Below are positions 57,681 to 64,000 of a stretch of DNA of 64,000 nt, in pieces. This DNA comes from Sulfitobacter sp. M39 (GTDB taxonomy: Bacteria > Pseudomonadota > Alphaproteobacteria > Rhodobacterales > Rhodobacteraceae), in contig NZ_WMDZ01000001.1 in assembly GCF_021735935.1 (NCBI RefSeq), forward strand, positions 2,046,001 through 2,110,000, given 5' to 3'. The notes below the pieces were generated by a model. That model did not search any database and was not told the DNA's origin. It worked only from the letters and a program-made list of their open reading frames with translations. The number at the start of each line of letters is the position of its first letter. The first letter of the stretch is position 1. The position numbers were made by a program, and so were the translations under genes.

Positions 57681-58711
57681 GCCTGTCCGCGCTTGGCAAA
57701 TCATTCGCCGGTGCCCCCGCGCTGCATGACATCACCACCACGTTCAAGGATGGCGAATTCGTCGCCCTGCTGGGGCCGTCGGGCTGCGGCAAGACCACAC
57801 TGCTGCGCTTGCTTGCGGGCTTCGAGATGCCGACGACGGGGCAGATTTCCATCGGCCCGCGCGAGGTCGCGCATGTGGCCGGCAACCGCATGGTCCCGCC
57901 CGAAGACCGCAACATCGGTTTCGTGTTCCAGTCCTACGCGCTTTGGCCCCATATGAACGTGCGGCGCAATGTGTCCTATCCGCTGGAAATCCGGCGTTTT
58001 TCCAAGGCCGAGATCACCGCGCAAACCGATCAGGCGTTACAGGCGACGGGGCTGACGGACTATGCCGACCGGATGCCGTCCGAACTGTCGGGTGGGCAGC
58101 GTCAGCGGGTCGCTTTGGCACGCTGTCTGGTGTCGCACCCCGATGCGGTGCTGCTGGACGAACCGCTGGCCAACCTTGATGTGGCGCTGCGGGCATCGAT
58201 GCAAACGGTGTTCACCGACTTTCACAAGCGCACCGGCGCGACGATGGTTTATGTCACGCACGATCAGTCAGAGGCTATGGCCATGGCCGACCGGATCGCC
58301 GTGATGGACAAGGGCCGCATCCAGCAGTTCGACACGCCCCAAACGCTGTACGAACGCCCCAAGAACCGCTTTGTCGCCGAATTCGTCGGGCGCGGTACGG
58401 TGGTGCCTATGCGCGGGGTCGAAAAGAGCGATAGCGCCCTGCACGGCCATGTCTTGGGCACGCGGATCGCGGTGCAAAGCGGCGATGACCTGCCAAGCCA
58501 TGTCTGCCTGCGCCCCGAAAACCTGACCATCAGCGAAACCGGCGACCTGCGCGCCAAAGTGGCGCGGGTGACCTATCTGGGCGGCAAATACCTTCTGGAA
58601 ACCGTCGCCGACTGCGGCACGCGTCTGCTAGCTGAAACACGGGCTCGGTTTGATGTCGGCATGCAACTTGGTCTGACGATCACCACCCCATGGGCATTCT
58701 CAGAGGATTAA
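57668..58711 (+). CDS. ABC transporter ATP-binding protein (CUT1/FbpC type)
   Basis: 347 residues. Walker A GPSGCGKTTLLR, Q-loop VFQSYALWPHMNV, signature LSGGQRQRVALARCL, Walker B VLLDEPLANLD, then a C-terminal TOBE-like regulatory domain (about 245-347, VCLRPENLTISETG). It is the energy subunit of the importer. The MBL-fold gene starts directly after its stop. Confidence 0.93.
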   Translation: MADISLSALGKSFAGAPALHDITTTFKDGEFVALLGPSGCGKTTLLRLLAGFEMPTTGQISIGPREVAHVAGNRMVPPEDRNIGFVFQSYALWPHMNVRRNVSYPLEIRRFSKAEITAQTDQALQATGLTDYADRMPSELSGGQRQRVALARCLVSHPDAVLLDEPLANLDVALRASMQTVFTDFHKRTGATMVYVTHDQSEAMAMADRIAVMDKGRIQQFDTPQTLYERPKNRFVAEFVGRGTVVPMRGVEKSDSALHGHVLGTRIAVQSGDDLPSHVCLRPENLTISETGDLRAKVARVTYLGGKYLLETVADCGTRLLAETRARFDVGMQLGLTITTPWAFSED

Positions 58712-59779
58712 ATGCAAAGCGTAAGAGTACTTTCCGGCATCGGGGACAAGGGCCCCGCATGCATGCAATTGAACACCGGCAACCGGCGCTGGCTGCTGGA
58801 CTGCGGCTTTGGCCCCGAGGCCCACGCCCATTTTGACCCGCGCTGGCTGAAGGGCGCGGATGCGGTCTTTATCACCCACGACCATATCGACCACATCGGC
58901 GGGGCGATCTATGCGGTAGAAGCGGGGCTGCCGATCTATGCCACCGCGCAAACCGCCAAGGCGCTGCCCCCTGCCGCCAAGGTCAACCTGCTGCCCGAAC
59001 AGGGGGTATCCGTGATCGATGGCGTGCAGCTGACCACGGGGCGCAACGGGCACGCCATGGGCGGTGTCTGGATGCATTTCGCCTTGGGCGAGGGGCTGTT
59101 CTACTCGGGCGATTGGTCCGAGGAATCCGACTGGTTCCCGCTGGACCTTCCGCCACCCGCGGCAACGGCGATCCTGGACTGTTCCTACCAACTTGACGAT
59201 GTGCCCCAAACCGAAAGGTTTGCAGCACTTGACGCCTTGCTGGACGGGCTTGCGGGGCAGGTGCTTTTGCCAGTGCCGCCATCGGGCAGGGCGGGCGAAA
59301 TGGCCTTGCACCTGATCCGGCGCTATGGTCACGCCAGCGTCATGCTGGACCCTGAATGTCAGGCGGTGTTGGCGACGGGTCTGCGCAGCGGCACGCTTGG
59401 CGTGGATGCGGCAGAGATCGCCCCGCTGCTGGCGCGCGGGCCGCTGGACGAGGCGCGGTTTCTGGTTTGCGACACCCCCAATGCCGATGGCGGTGCCGCC
59501 TGGGGCTATGTGCGCGCCTGGCATGAAAGCGGCCGTTTGGGGCGGGACGCGCATGTGGTTTTTACCGGCCATATGACCGCCCATGCCCGCGGGATCTGCA
59601 GCGTGCATGGGGGATATTTCCAACGCTGGAACGTGCACCCGCCGCTGCGTGATCAGGTGCGCATGCTCGAACGGCTTGGGGCGAAACGCTTTGCGCCAGC
59701 CTTCTGCACCCAGCCCGAGGATTACCTGATCGAAGATCTGGGCGTCGAGGTTTTCATGCATGATCTGGTGCGCCTGTGA
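58712..59779 (+). CDS. Metallo-beta-lactamase-fold hydrolase
   Basis: 355 residues, no signal peptide, cytoplasmic. The metal-binding motif is FITHDHIDHIGGAIYAVEAG (H-x-H-x-D-H) near residues 52-71, with a later GDWSEESDW supplying another ligand, and a C-terminal FTGHMTAHARG and PPLRDQVRMLERLGAKRF that recall the RNase/phosphodiesterase branch of the fold. Hydrolase with unknown substrate; a phosphodiester is a reasonable guess from the next genes, which code for phosphatases. It starts right after the ATPase stop. Confidence 0.85.
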   Translation: MQSVRVLSGIGDKGPACMQLNTGNRRWLLDCGFGPEAHAHFDPRWLKGADAVFITHDHIDHIGGAIYAVEAGLPIYATAQTAKALPPAAKVNLLPEQGVSVIDGVQLTTGRNGHAMGGVWMHFALGEGLFYSGDWSEESDWFPLDLPPPAATAILDCSYQLDDVPQTERFAALDALLDGLAGQVLLPVPPSGRAGEMALHLIRRYGHASVMLDPECQAVLATGLRSGTLGVDAAEIAPLLARGPLDEARFLVCDTPNADGGAAWGYVRAWHESGRLGRDAHVVFTGHMTAHARGICSVHGGYFQRWNVHPPLRDQVRMLERLGAKRFAPAFCTQPEDYLIEDLGVEVFMHDLVRL

Positions 59780-60324
59780 TGGTGCGAGCCCTCCCGCCCT
59801 CGGATTTTTGCCTGATCCGCCACGGGGAGACGACCGCCAATGCGGATAGCATCATCGCAGGGGTAACCGATGTGGCGCTGACCGCCCGCGGCCGCGATCA
59901 AGCGCGTGCGCTGGCCCGTCGCCGCTGGCCGCAGCCTGTCACGCTTTTCGCCAGCCCCGCCGCACGGGCTCGAGAAACCTGCAAGCTCGCCTTTGCGCAG
60001 CGCGGTTTTACCGTGATTTCCGCGTTGCGCGAACGCGATTGGGGGGCGTTCGAGGGGCAGCCGCTGTCGCAGCAACCCATACGCGAAGACACCCCCGAAG
60101 GCGGCGAAAGCTGGCCCGCCATGCTTGATCGTGTCGCAGGCGCGATCCACGCGGCCTGTGCCGCCACACCCCCCGGCCACCTTCCGGTGCTGGTCTGCCA
60201 TTCCGGTATCATCCGCGCCGCGCGCGTGCTGTGGACACCCCATGACGCGGGCACACGCCCGCCAAACGCCATCCCGATCCTGTTTCAGAGGTCGGGCACA
60301 TTTCTTGAGGAGAAAGAGCTATGA
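59779..60324 (+). CDS. Histidine phosphatase family protein
   Basis: 181 residues. The catalytic RHG motif is in DFCLIRHGETTANADS, followed by SPAARARETCKLAF, the general-acid-type Glu in LRERDWGAFEGQ, and the second His in PVLVCHSGIIRAA. It belongs to the phosphoglycerate mutase-like acid phosphatases. Its start overlaps the MBL gene stop (GTGATG); a GTG one codon earlier is also possible. The HAD phosphatase gene overlaps its stop by 4 bp. Confidence 0.9.
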   Translation: MVRALPPSDFCLIRHGETTANADSIIAGVTDVALTARGRDQARALARRRWPQPVTLFASPAARARETCKLAFAQRGFTVISALRERDWGAFEGQPLSQQPIREDTPEGGESWPAMLDRVAGAIHAACAATPPGHLPVLVCHSGIIRAARVLWTPHDAGTRPPNAIPILFQRSGTFLEEKEL

Positions 60325-60785
60325 CATCCGCCCCCCTGACACCTTGCGTGGTATTTGACGTCGACGGCACCCTGGCCGAGTTCGACGCGGCAAAGCTGGG
60401 CCATCTGGTGCATGGCGTCGAGAAGCAATGGGATGCCTTCCACATGGCGATGGCCGACGCCCCGCTGATTGCCCCCATCGCCAAACTGATGCGCAGCCTG
60501 AAGCAAAGCGGCGAGACGATCGTCATCTGCTCGGGCCGTCCTGACGGTTGGGCAGAACACACGATCGCATGGCTGCACAAACACGATCTGCCCTTCGACG
60601 GTGTTTACCTGCGCGCCAAGGATCAGGACGCCGCAAGCGATCCGGACGTCAAACGCCAAGCGCTGGCGCAAATGCAAGCGGATGGGCTGGCCCCTTGGTT
60701 GGTGATTGATGATCGCAGTTCGGTGGTTGACGCATGGCGCGGAGAGGGGCTTGCCTGCTTGCAATGCGCACCGGGGGATTTCTGA
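60321..60785 (+). CDS. HAD phosphatase resembling the 3'-phosphatase domain of T4 polynucleotide kinase
   Basis: 154 residues. HAD motif I FDVDGTLAEFD, motif II TIVICSGRPDGWAEHT, motif III K in DPDVKRQAL, motif IV WLVIDDRSSVVDAWR. The ending LACLQCAPGDF matches the C-terminal end of T4 Pnkp (…GDF), as I recall it. T4 Pnkp removes 3'-phosphates, including from cyclic ends. The protein is small and stands alone from any kinase. It ends the operon that starts at 55009. Confidence 0.8.
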   Translation: MTSAPLTPCVVFDVDGTLAEFDAAKLGHLVHGVEKQWDAFHMAMADAPLIAPIAKLMRSLKQSGETIVICSGRPDGWAEHTIAWLHKHDLPFDGVYLRAKDQDAASDPDVKRQALAQMQADGLAPWLVIDDRSSVVDAWRGEGLACLQCAPGDF

Positions 60786-60970
60786 CAACGCGGCGGGACC
60801 CGCGCCTGAAATGACCCCGCTATCTGCCACCCCGCGGTGATATCTTAAGGTGCACAACAGTTAGGCGACCCTCGCGTACATGCCTATTGTTTAACCACCT
60901 CAGGCCAACTTTACTGCGCCGCCACGAAGCCGCCCGTTGATCTTCTGCGGGGGTTCTCCAATCAAGGTGC

Positions 60971-61555
60971 ATGAATGAAAACCTCTGCATCCTTGTTGTA
61001 GAACCCAATCCCGAGCGTCTAAGCGGTATCGTGGACGCGCTGCGCGAGGCGGGGTGGTCCGATGTCAAAGCGCTTGCCCAGATATCAGAGTTGGACCGCA
61101 CCGTCAGGGAATGCACGCCTGATATTGTGCTCATTGATCTGGCCAACCCCGACCGCGACACGCTTGAACATATCTCTTATGCCACTGAAACGACCAAACG
61201 GGCCGTCGCCCTTTTTGTGGACCAGACCGACGACGCGCTGACACAGGCCGCGCTGAATGCCGGCGTCAGCGCTTATGTTGTTGATGGCCTGAAGATGGAC
61301 CGGATCAAGCCCGTGCTGCAAACGGCCATCGCGCGGTTCAAGATGATGCGGCAGATCCATTCAGAGCTGAGCGCCGCCAAACAAGCACTGGAGGACCGCA
61401 AAACCATCGACCGCGCCAAAGGCATATTGATGCGCCAGCGCGGCATGTCCGAAGACGCGGCGTATAATCTGTTGCGCAAAACCGCCATGAGCCAGAACCG
61501 AAAGGTGATCGATGTGGCGCAGGCCCTCGTCACTGCGGCGGACCTGCTGTCATGA
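60971..61555 (+). CDS. nasT: ANTAR-domain antitermination regulator NasT
   Basis: 194 residues. A receiver-like N-terminal domain (CILVVEPNPERLSGIVDAL, IVLIDLANPDRDTLEHISY) precedes an ANTAR RNA-binding domain (LEDRKTIDRAKGILMRQRGMSEDAAYNLLRKTAMSQNRKVIDVAQALV). NasT binds leader RNA and prevents early termination of nitrate-assimilation genes; NasS holds it inactive without nitrate. Two A-x-x-G hexaloop hairpins in the leader at 62822-62861 are its expected target. Its stop overlaps nasS as ATGA. Confidence 0.93.
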   Translation: MNENLCILVVEPNPERLSGIVDALREAGWSDVKALAQISELDRTVRECTPDIVLIDLANPDRDTLEHISYATETTKRAVALFVDQTDDALTQAALNAGVSAYVVDGLKMDRIKPVLQTAIARFKMMRQIHSELSAAKQALEDRKTIDRAKGILMRQRGMSEDAAYNLLRKTAMSQNRKVIDVAQALVTAADLLS

Positions 61556-62697
61556 GCGAGACAATCTTGAATTGCGGATATGTGCCACTGGTCGACTGCG
61601 CGCCTTTGGTGATCGCGAAAGAGCTGGGGTTTGCGGCGGAACACGGGCTCAGGCTTAATCTGGTGCGTCAGCCCTCGTGGTCGGCGTTGCGCGACATGCT
61701 GGCCTTGGGGCATCTGGACGCCGCACAGATGCTGTCGCCAATGCCTGTTGCCATGTCGATCGGCATGGGCGGGCTGCCCGCGCGGGTGGATGCGCTGATG
61801 GTGTTGTCGGTGAACGGGACGGTATTTGGCGTCTCGAATGCGGTGGCCTCAGAATTGGGGGATGTACCTTTTGGCGACACCGCAGGATTACTGTCCGCGC
61901 TTGGTGCGCGCGGCGGGGAACCGTTGCGCGTGGGTATTCCGTTCCATTATTCGATGCATCGGCTGCTACTGTCCTATTGGTCATCCCAAGCCCCCGATCT
62001 ACAGATACAAGAGGTTACCATCCCGCCGATGCGCATGGCCGACGCCGTGGCCGACGGGTTCGTCGATGCCTTCTGGGTCGGCGAGCCTTGGGGCGGCGTG
62101 GCGGTTCAACGAAATGTCGCCCGGTTGATGATGGCAGGGCGGGATGTCTGGCAGTTCGCACCGGAAAAGGTTCTGGCCGCGCGTCACGACTGGATCGCGT
62201 CCAACCCCGACAGCGTACGACGCCTGATGCGGTCGGTATATCAGGCCGCCGCATGGCTTGACGCGCCCAAGAACAAGCCGCTGGCCGTAGAGATTTTGGG
62301 CCGCAGCGAACATCTAAGCGTGTCGCAAGACCTTATTGATCCCGCTTTGACAGGGCATATCGCACCGAGCCATAACGCCAACCCCATCGCCGTCGACCGT
62401 TTTTTGCAATTCCACAACCATGCTGCATCATTTCCTTGGCGCAGCCAGGCAGCCTGGATCGCCCATCATCTTGGAGCCGACGCTGCGGGGATCGAAAAGG
62501 CAAAGGCGTGCTTCCGCTCTGATCTGTACCGACAGAATCTGTCCGATATCGGGGCCGATATGCCCGGTGCCTCTGAAAAAGAGGAGGGCGCATTAACCAC
62601 ACCAACAGCCGTTGCCTCGTCACGGGGGCAGATGGTTCTTTCGCCGGATGCCTTCTTTGACGGCAAGATGTTCGATTTCAGCGCAAACAAGCGATGA
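61552..62697 (+). CDS. nasS: Nitrate sensor NasS (cytoplasmic NrtA-like)
   Basis: 381 residues with no signal peptide, which separates it from the periplasmic binding protein next to it. It has the NrtA/CmpA-type fold: [53 protein letters not shown]. In other bacteria NasS binds nitrate or nitrite and releases NasT. Operon with nasT. A 250-bp leader with hairpins and terminator follows before nrtA. Confidence 0.92.
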   Translation: MSETILNCGYVPLVDCAPLVIAKELGFAAEHGLRLNLVRQPSWSALRDMLALGHLDAAQMLSPMPVAMSIGMGGLPARVDALMVLSVNGTVFGVSNAVASELGDVPFGDTAGLLSALGARGGEPLRVGIPFHYSMHRLLLSYWSSQAPDLQIQEVTIPPMRMADAVADGFVDAFWVGEPWGGVAVQRNVARLMMAGRDVWQFAPEKVLAARHDWIASNPDSVRRLMRSVYQAAAWLDAPKNKPLAVEILGRSEHLSVSQDLIDPALTGHIAPSHNANPIAVDRFLQFHNHAASFPWRSQAAWIAHHLGADAAGIEKAKACFRSDLYRQNLSDIGADMPGASEKEEGALTTPTAVASSRGQMVLSPDAFFDGKMFDFSANKR

Positions 62698-62794
62698 AAT
62701 ATCAGGCGCTCTCTGCACCGCCGCACGAAATGATGCGGCAATGCAGAAAATTCATTGCCTAGGGGCCTGCCTTTGCGCCAGCCTTGATCCCAAG

Positions 62795-62808
62795 GGGCAA
62801 CGTTGCCC
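62795..62808. promoter_or_regulatory. Perfect 14-bp palindrome upstream of nrtA
   Basis: GGGCAACGTTGCCC in the nasS-nrtA gap, just before the ANTAR hairpins. It may be a protein-binding site or part of the promoter region. Which regulator would use it is unknown. Confidence 0.4.
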
Positions 62809-62821
62809 GACATACTGCGCT

Positions 62822-62835
62822 GACCAATGCTGGTC
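62822..62835 (+). promoter_or_regulatory. ANTAR hairpin P1
   Basis: GACC, hexaloop AATGCT, GGTC. The loop has A at position 1 and G at position 4, the features required by ANTAR proteins. A further TGC/GCA pair outside the stem could extend it with a 3-base bulge. Confidence 0.75.
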
Positions 62836-62847
62836 GCACATCACTCA

Positions 62848-62861
62848 GAGCAATGCCGCTC
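62848..62861 (+). promoter_or_regulatory. ANTAR hairpin P2, overlapping the terminator
   Basis: GAGC, hexaloop AATGCC, GCTC, again with A1 and G4. It begins 12 bases after P1. The loop and 3' arm are the same bases as the 5' arm of the terminator, so P2 and the terminator exclude each other. Confidence 0.78.
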
Positions 62862-62918
62862 GTACGGAACACGGATCTCTTTCCCCCGTGGACCATACGT
62901 GCGGCATTTTTTGTTTTT
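62852..62918 (+). terminator. Leader terminator before nrtA
   Basis: AATGCCGC pairs with GCGGCATT (62901-62908), extended by CGTA/TACG and an inner CACGG/CCGTG helix, followed by TTTTTTGTTTTT-type sequence to 62918. It lies upstream of the nrtA start, so it is an attenuator rather than a gene-end terminator. Confidence 0.85.
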
Positions 62919-62947
62919 GCCCTTCGGGCGATGAAAGGAACCGACCC

Positions 62948-64000
62948 ATGAAGAACTCCCTTGCACTTCTGCTCGCCTCGACAAGTCTGCTGGCGACGGC
63001 GGCGTCGGCCGAAATGCTGGCGCTCGAGAAAGAGGAGCTGACCTTTGGCTTTATCAAGCTGACCGATATGGCACCTTTGGCCGTGGCCTACGAGCTGGGC
63101 TACTTTGAGGACGAAGGGCTTTTCGTCAGGCTTGAGGCGCAGGCCAACTGGAAAGTGCTGCTGGACGGCGTGATCGACGGCCAATTGGACGGCGCGCATA
63201 TGCTGGCGGGCCAACCGCTGGCGGCAACGATCGGCTATGGCACCAAAGCGCATATCATCACGCCCTTCTCGATGGACCTGAACGGCAATGCGATCACCGT
63301 TTCCAATGACATCTGGGACGAGATGAAGCCGAACGTGCCCACGATGGACGATGGTCGGCCGCAGCATCCCATCAGCGCCAGTGCTTTGGCTCCGGTGGTC
63401 GAAGGCTACAAGGACCGCGGCGAGCCGTTCAATATGGGCATGGTCTTTCCCGTTTCGACCCACAACTACGAGATACGCTATTGGCTCGCGGCTGGCGGCT
63501 TGAAGCCCGGCTATTACAGCTCGCAGGATATCTCGGGGCAGATTGATGCGGATGTTCTGCTGTCTGTGACGCCACCACCACAGATGCCTGCCACGATGGA
63601 AGCGGGAACCATCTCTGGCTACGCAGTGGGGGAGCCTTGGAACCAGCAAGCGGTTTTCAAAGGGATCGGCGTGCCGGTGATCACCGACTACGACATGTGG
63701 AAAAACAACCCCGAGAAGGTCTTTGGCATCACCGCCGAATTCGCCGAAGAAAACCCCAACACCACGCTGGCCTTGACCAAGGCATTGATCCGCGCCGCCA
63801 TGTGGCTGGACGAGAATGACAACGCCAACCGCGAGGAAGCGGTGGAGATGCTGTCGCGGTCCGAATACGTCGGCGCGGATGCCGAAGTGATCGCAAATTC
63901 AATGACCGGCTTTTTCGAGTTCGAAAAAGGGGATGTGCGCCCCGCCCCCGACTTCAACGTCTTCTTCCGCTACAATGCGACCTTTCCGTTCTATTCAGAC
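62948..64000 (+). CDS. nrtA: Nitrate ABC transporter substrate-binding protein (NrtA-like), 5' part
   Basis: 351 residues to the window edge; the frame stays open. A signal peptide ([21 protein letters not shown]) is followed by an NrtA/CmpA-type domain: [60 protein letters not shown]. The periplasmic protein delivers nitrate or nitrite to its membrane partners, which should follow outside the window. The ATG follows GAAAGGAACC. It lies downstream of the ANTAR-type leader. Confidence 0.93.
   Translation, partial: MKNSLALLLASTSLLATAASAEMLALEKEELTFGFIKLTDMAPLAVAYELGYFEDEGLFVRLEAQANWKVLLDGVIDGQLDGAHMLAGQPLAATIGYGTKAHIITPFSMDLNGNAITVSNDIWDEMKPNVPTMDDGRPQHPISASALAPVVEGYKDRGEPFNMGMVFPVSTHNYEIRYWLAAGGLKPGYYSSQDISGQIDADVLLSVTPPPQMPATMEAGTISGYAVGEPWNQQAVFKGIGVPVITDYDMWKNNPEKVFGITAEFAEENPNTTLALTKALIRAAMWLDENDNANREEAVEMLSRSEYVGADAEVIANSMTGFFEFEKGDVRPAPDFNVFFRYNATFPFYSD

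Noticed and set aside
60847..60971. Two copies of AAGGTGCA upstream of nasT as NtrC sites
   Set aside because: The motif is short and not arranged as a dyad. Known Rhodobacter NtrC sites have another form.
62737..62759. Hairpin GGCAATG with a 9-base loop and CATTGCC after nasS, as a third ANTAR site
   Set aside because: The loop is 9 bases and lacks the A1/G4 hexaloop pattern. It may be a weak end structure for nasS.

Overview
The window is about 64 kb of GC-rich, densely packed chromosomal DNA from an alphaproteobacterium, most likely a member of the Roseobacter group of the Rhodobacteraceae (a Sulfitobacter-like genome would fit). The support is gene order and content: dusB(nifR3)-ntrB-ntrC-ntrY-ntrX followed by trkA-trkH-hfq-hflX, a fused ispDF, an NtrC without the GAFTGA loop, DUF1127 and DUF4167 proteins, and a NasT/NasS pair. 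I see no tRNA or rRNA gene, prophage, insertion sequence, integrase or CRISPR array. Almost everything looks like vertically inherited core genome.

Layout. 1-2630 (minus): the start of an ammonium transporter, then pncC, pgpA and ispDF. 2813-10026 (plus): dusB-ntrB-ntrC and ntrY-ntrX, two nitrogen-related two-component systems. 10036-15282: a small lipoprotein, the potassium uptake genes trkA-trkH, and hfq-hflX. 15395-22308: assorted single genes (DUF2177, rluE, a penicillin-acylase-family hydrolase, a beta-hydroxyacid dehydrogenase, a SYLF lipoprotein, hemB, a membrane protein). 22340-33543: mfd, a DUF533 protein, selO, a GNAT-nucleoside hydrolase pair, mazG, an M20 amidohydrolase with an agmatinase-family ureohydrolase, and two small envelope proteins. 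33606-36403: prfA-prmC-DUF4167. 36488-43941 (minus): the envelope operon lptF-lptG-lptD-surA-pdxA-rsmA. 44081-50687: pepA-holC, a retropepsin-like protease, marC, an ABC-F ATPase, ndk, DUF4112 and a TfoX-C protein. 50726-51593: several very small genes including a DUF1127 protein. 51856-54068: a polar amino-acid ABC importer. 54072-60785: a DeoR regulator opposite a six-gene operon of importer and phosphoesterase-like enzymes. 60971-64000: nasT-nasS and the start of a nitrate-type ABC transporter gene.

Nitrogen control recurs: an ammonium transporter, NtrBC and NtrYX at one end, and the nitrate-sensing NasS/NasT pair at the other. The leader before the nitrate binding-protein gene contains two hairpins with hexaloops of the form A-x-x-G-x-x. 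The second shares its loop with the 5' arm of a strong intrinsic terminator, so the nucleotides themselves show an ANTAR-type antitermination switch. The least described system is the DeoR cluster. An iron/phosphosugar-type binding protein, a fused double permease and an ATPase are co-transcribed with a metallo-beta-lactamase-fold hydrolase, a histidine phosphatase and a HAD phosphatase resembling the 3'-phosphatase half of T4 polynucleotide kinase. A perfect 16-bp palindrome with TTTCG/CGAAA halves lies in front. I infer uptake and dephosphorylation of an organic phosphate, possibly nucleotide-derived.
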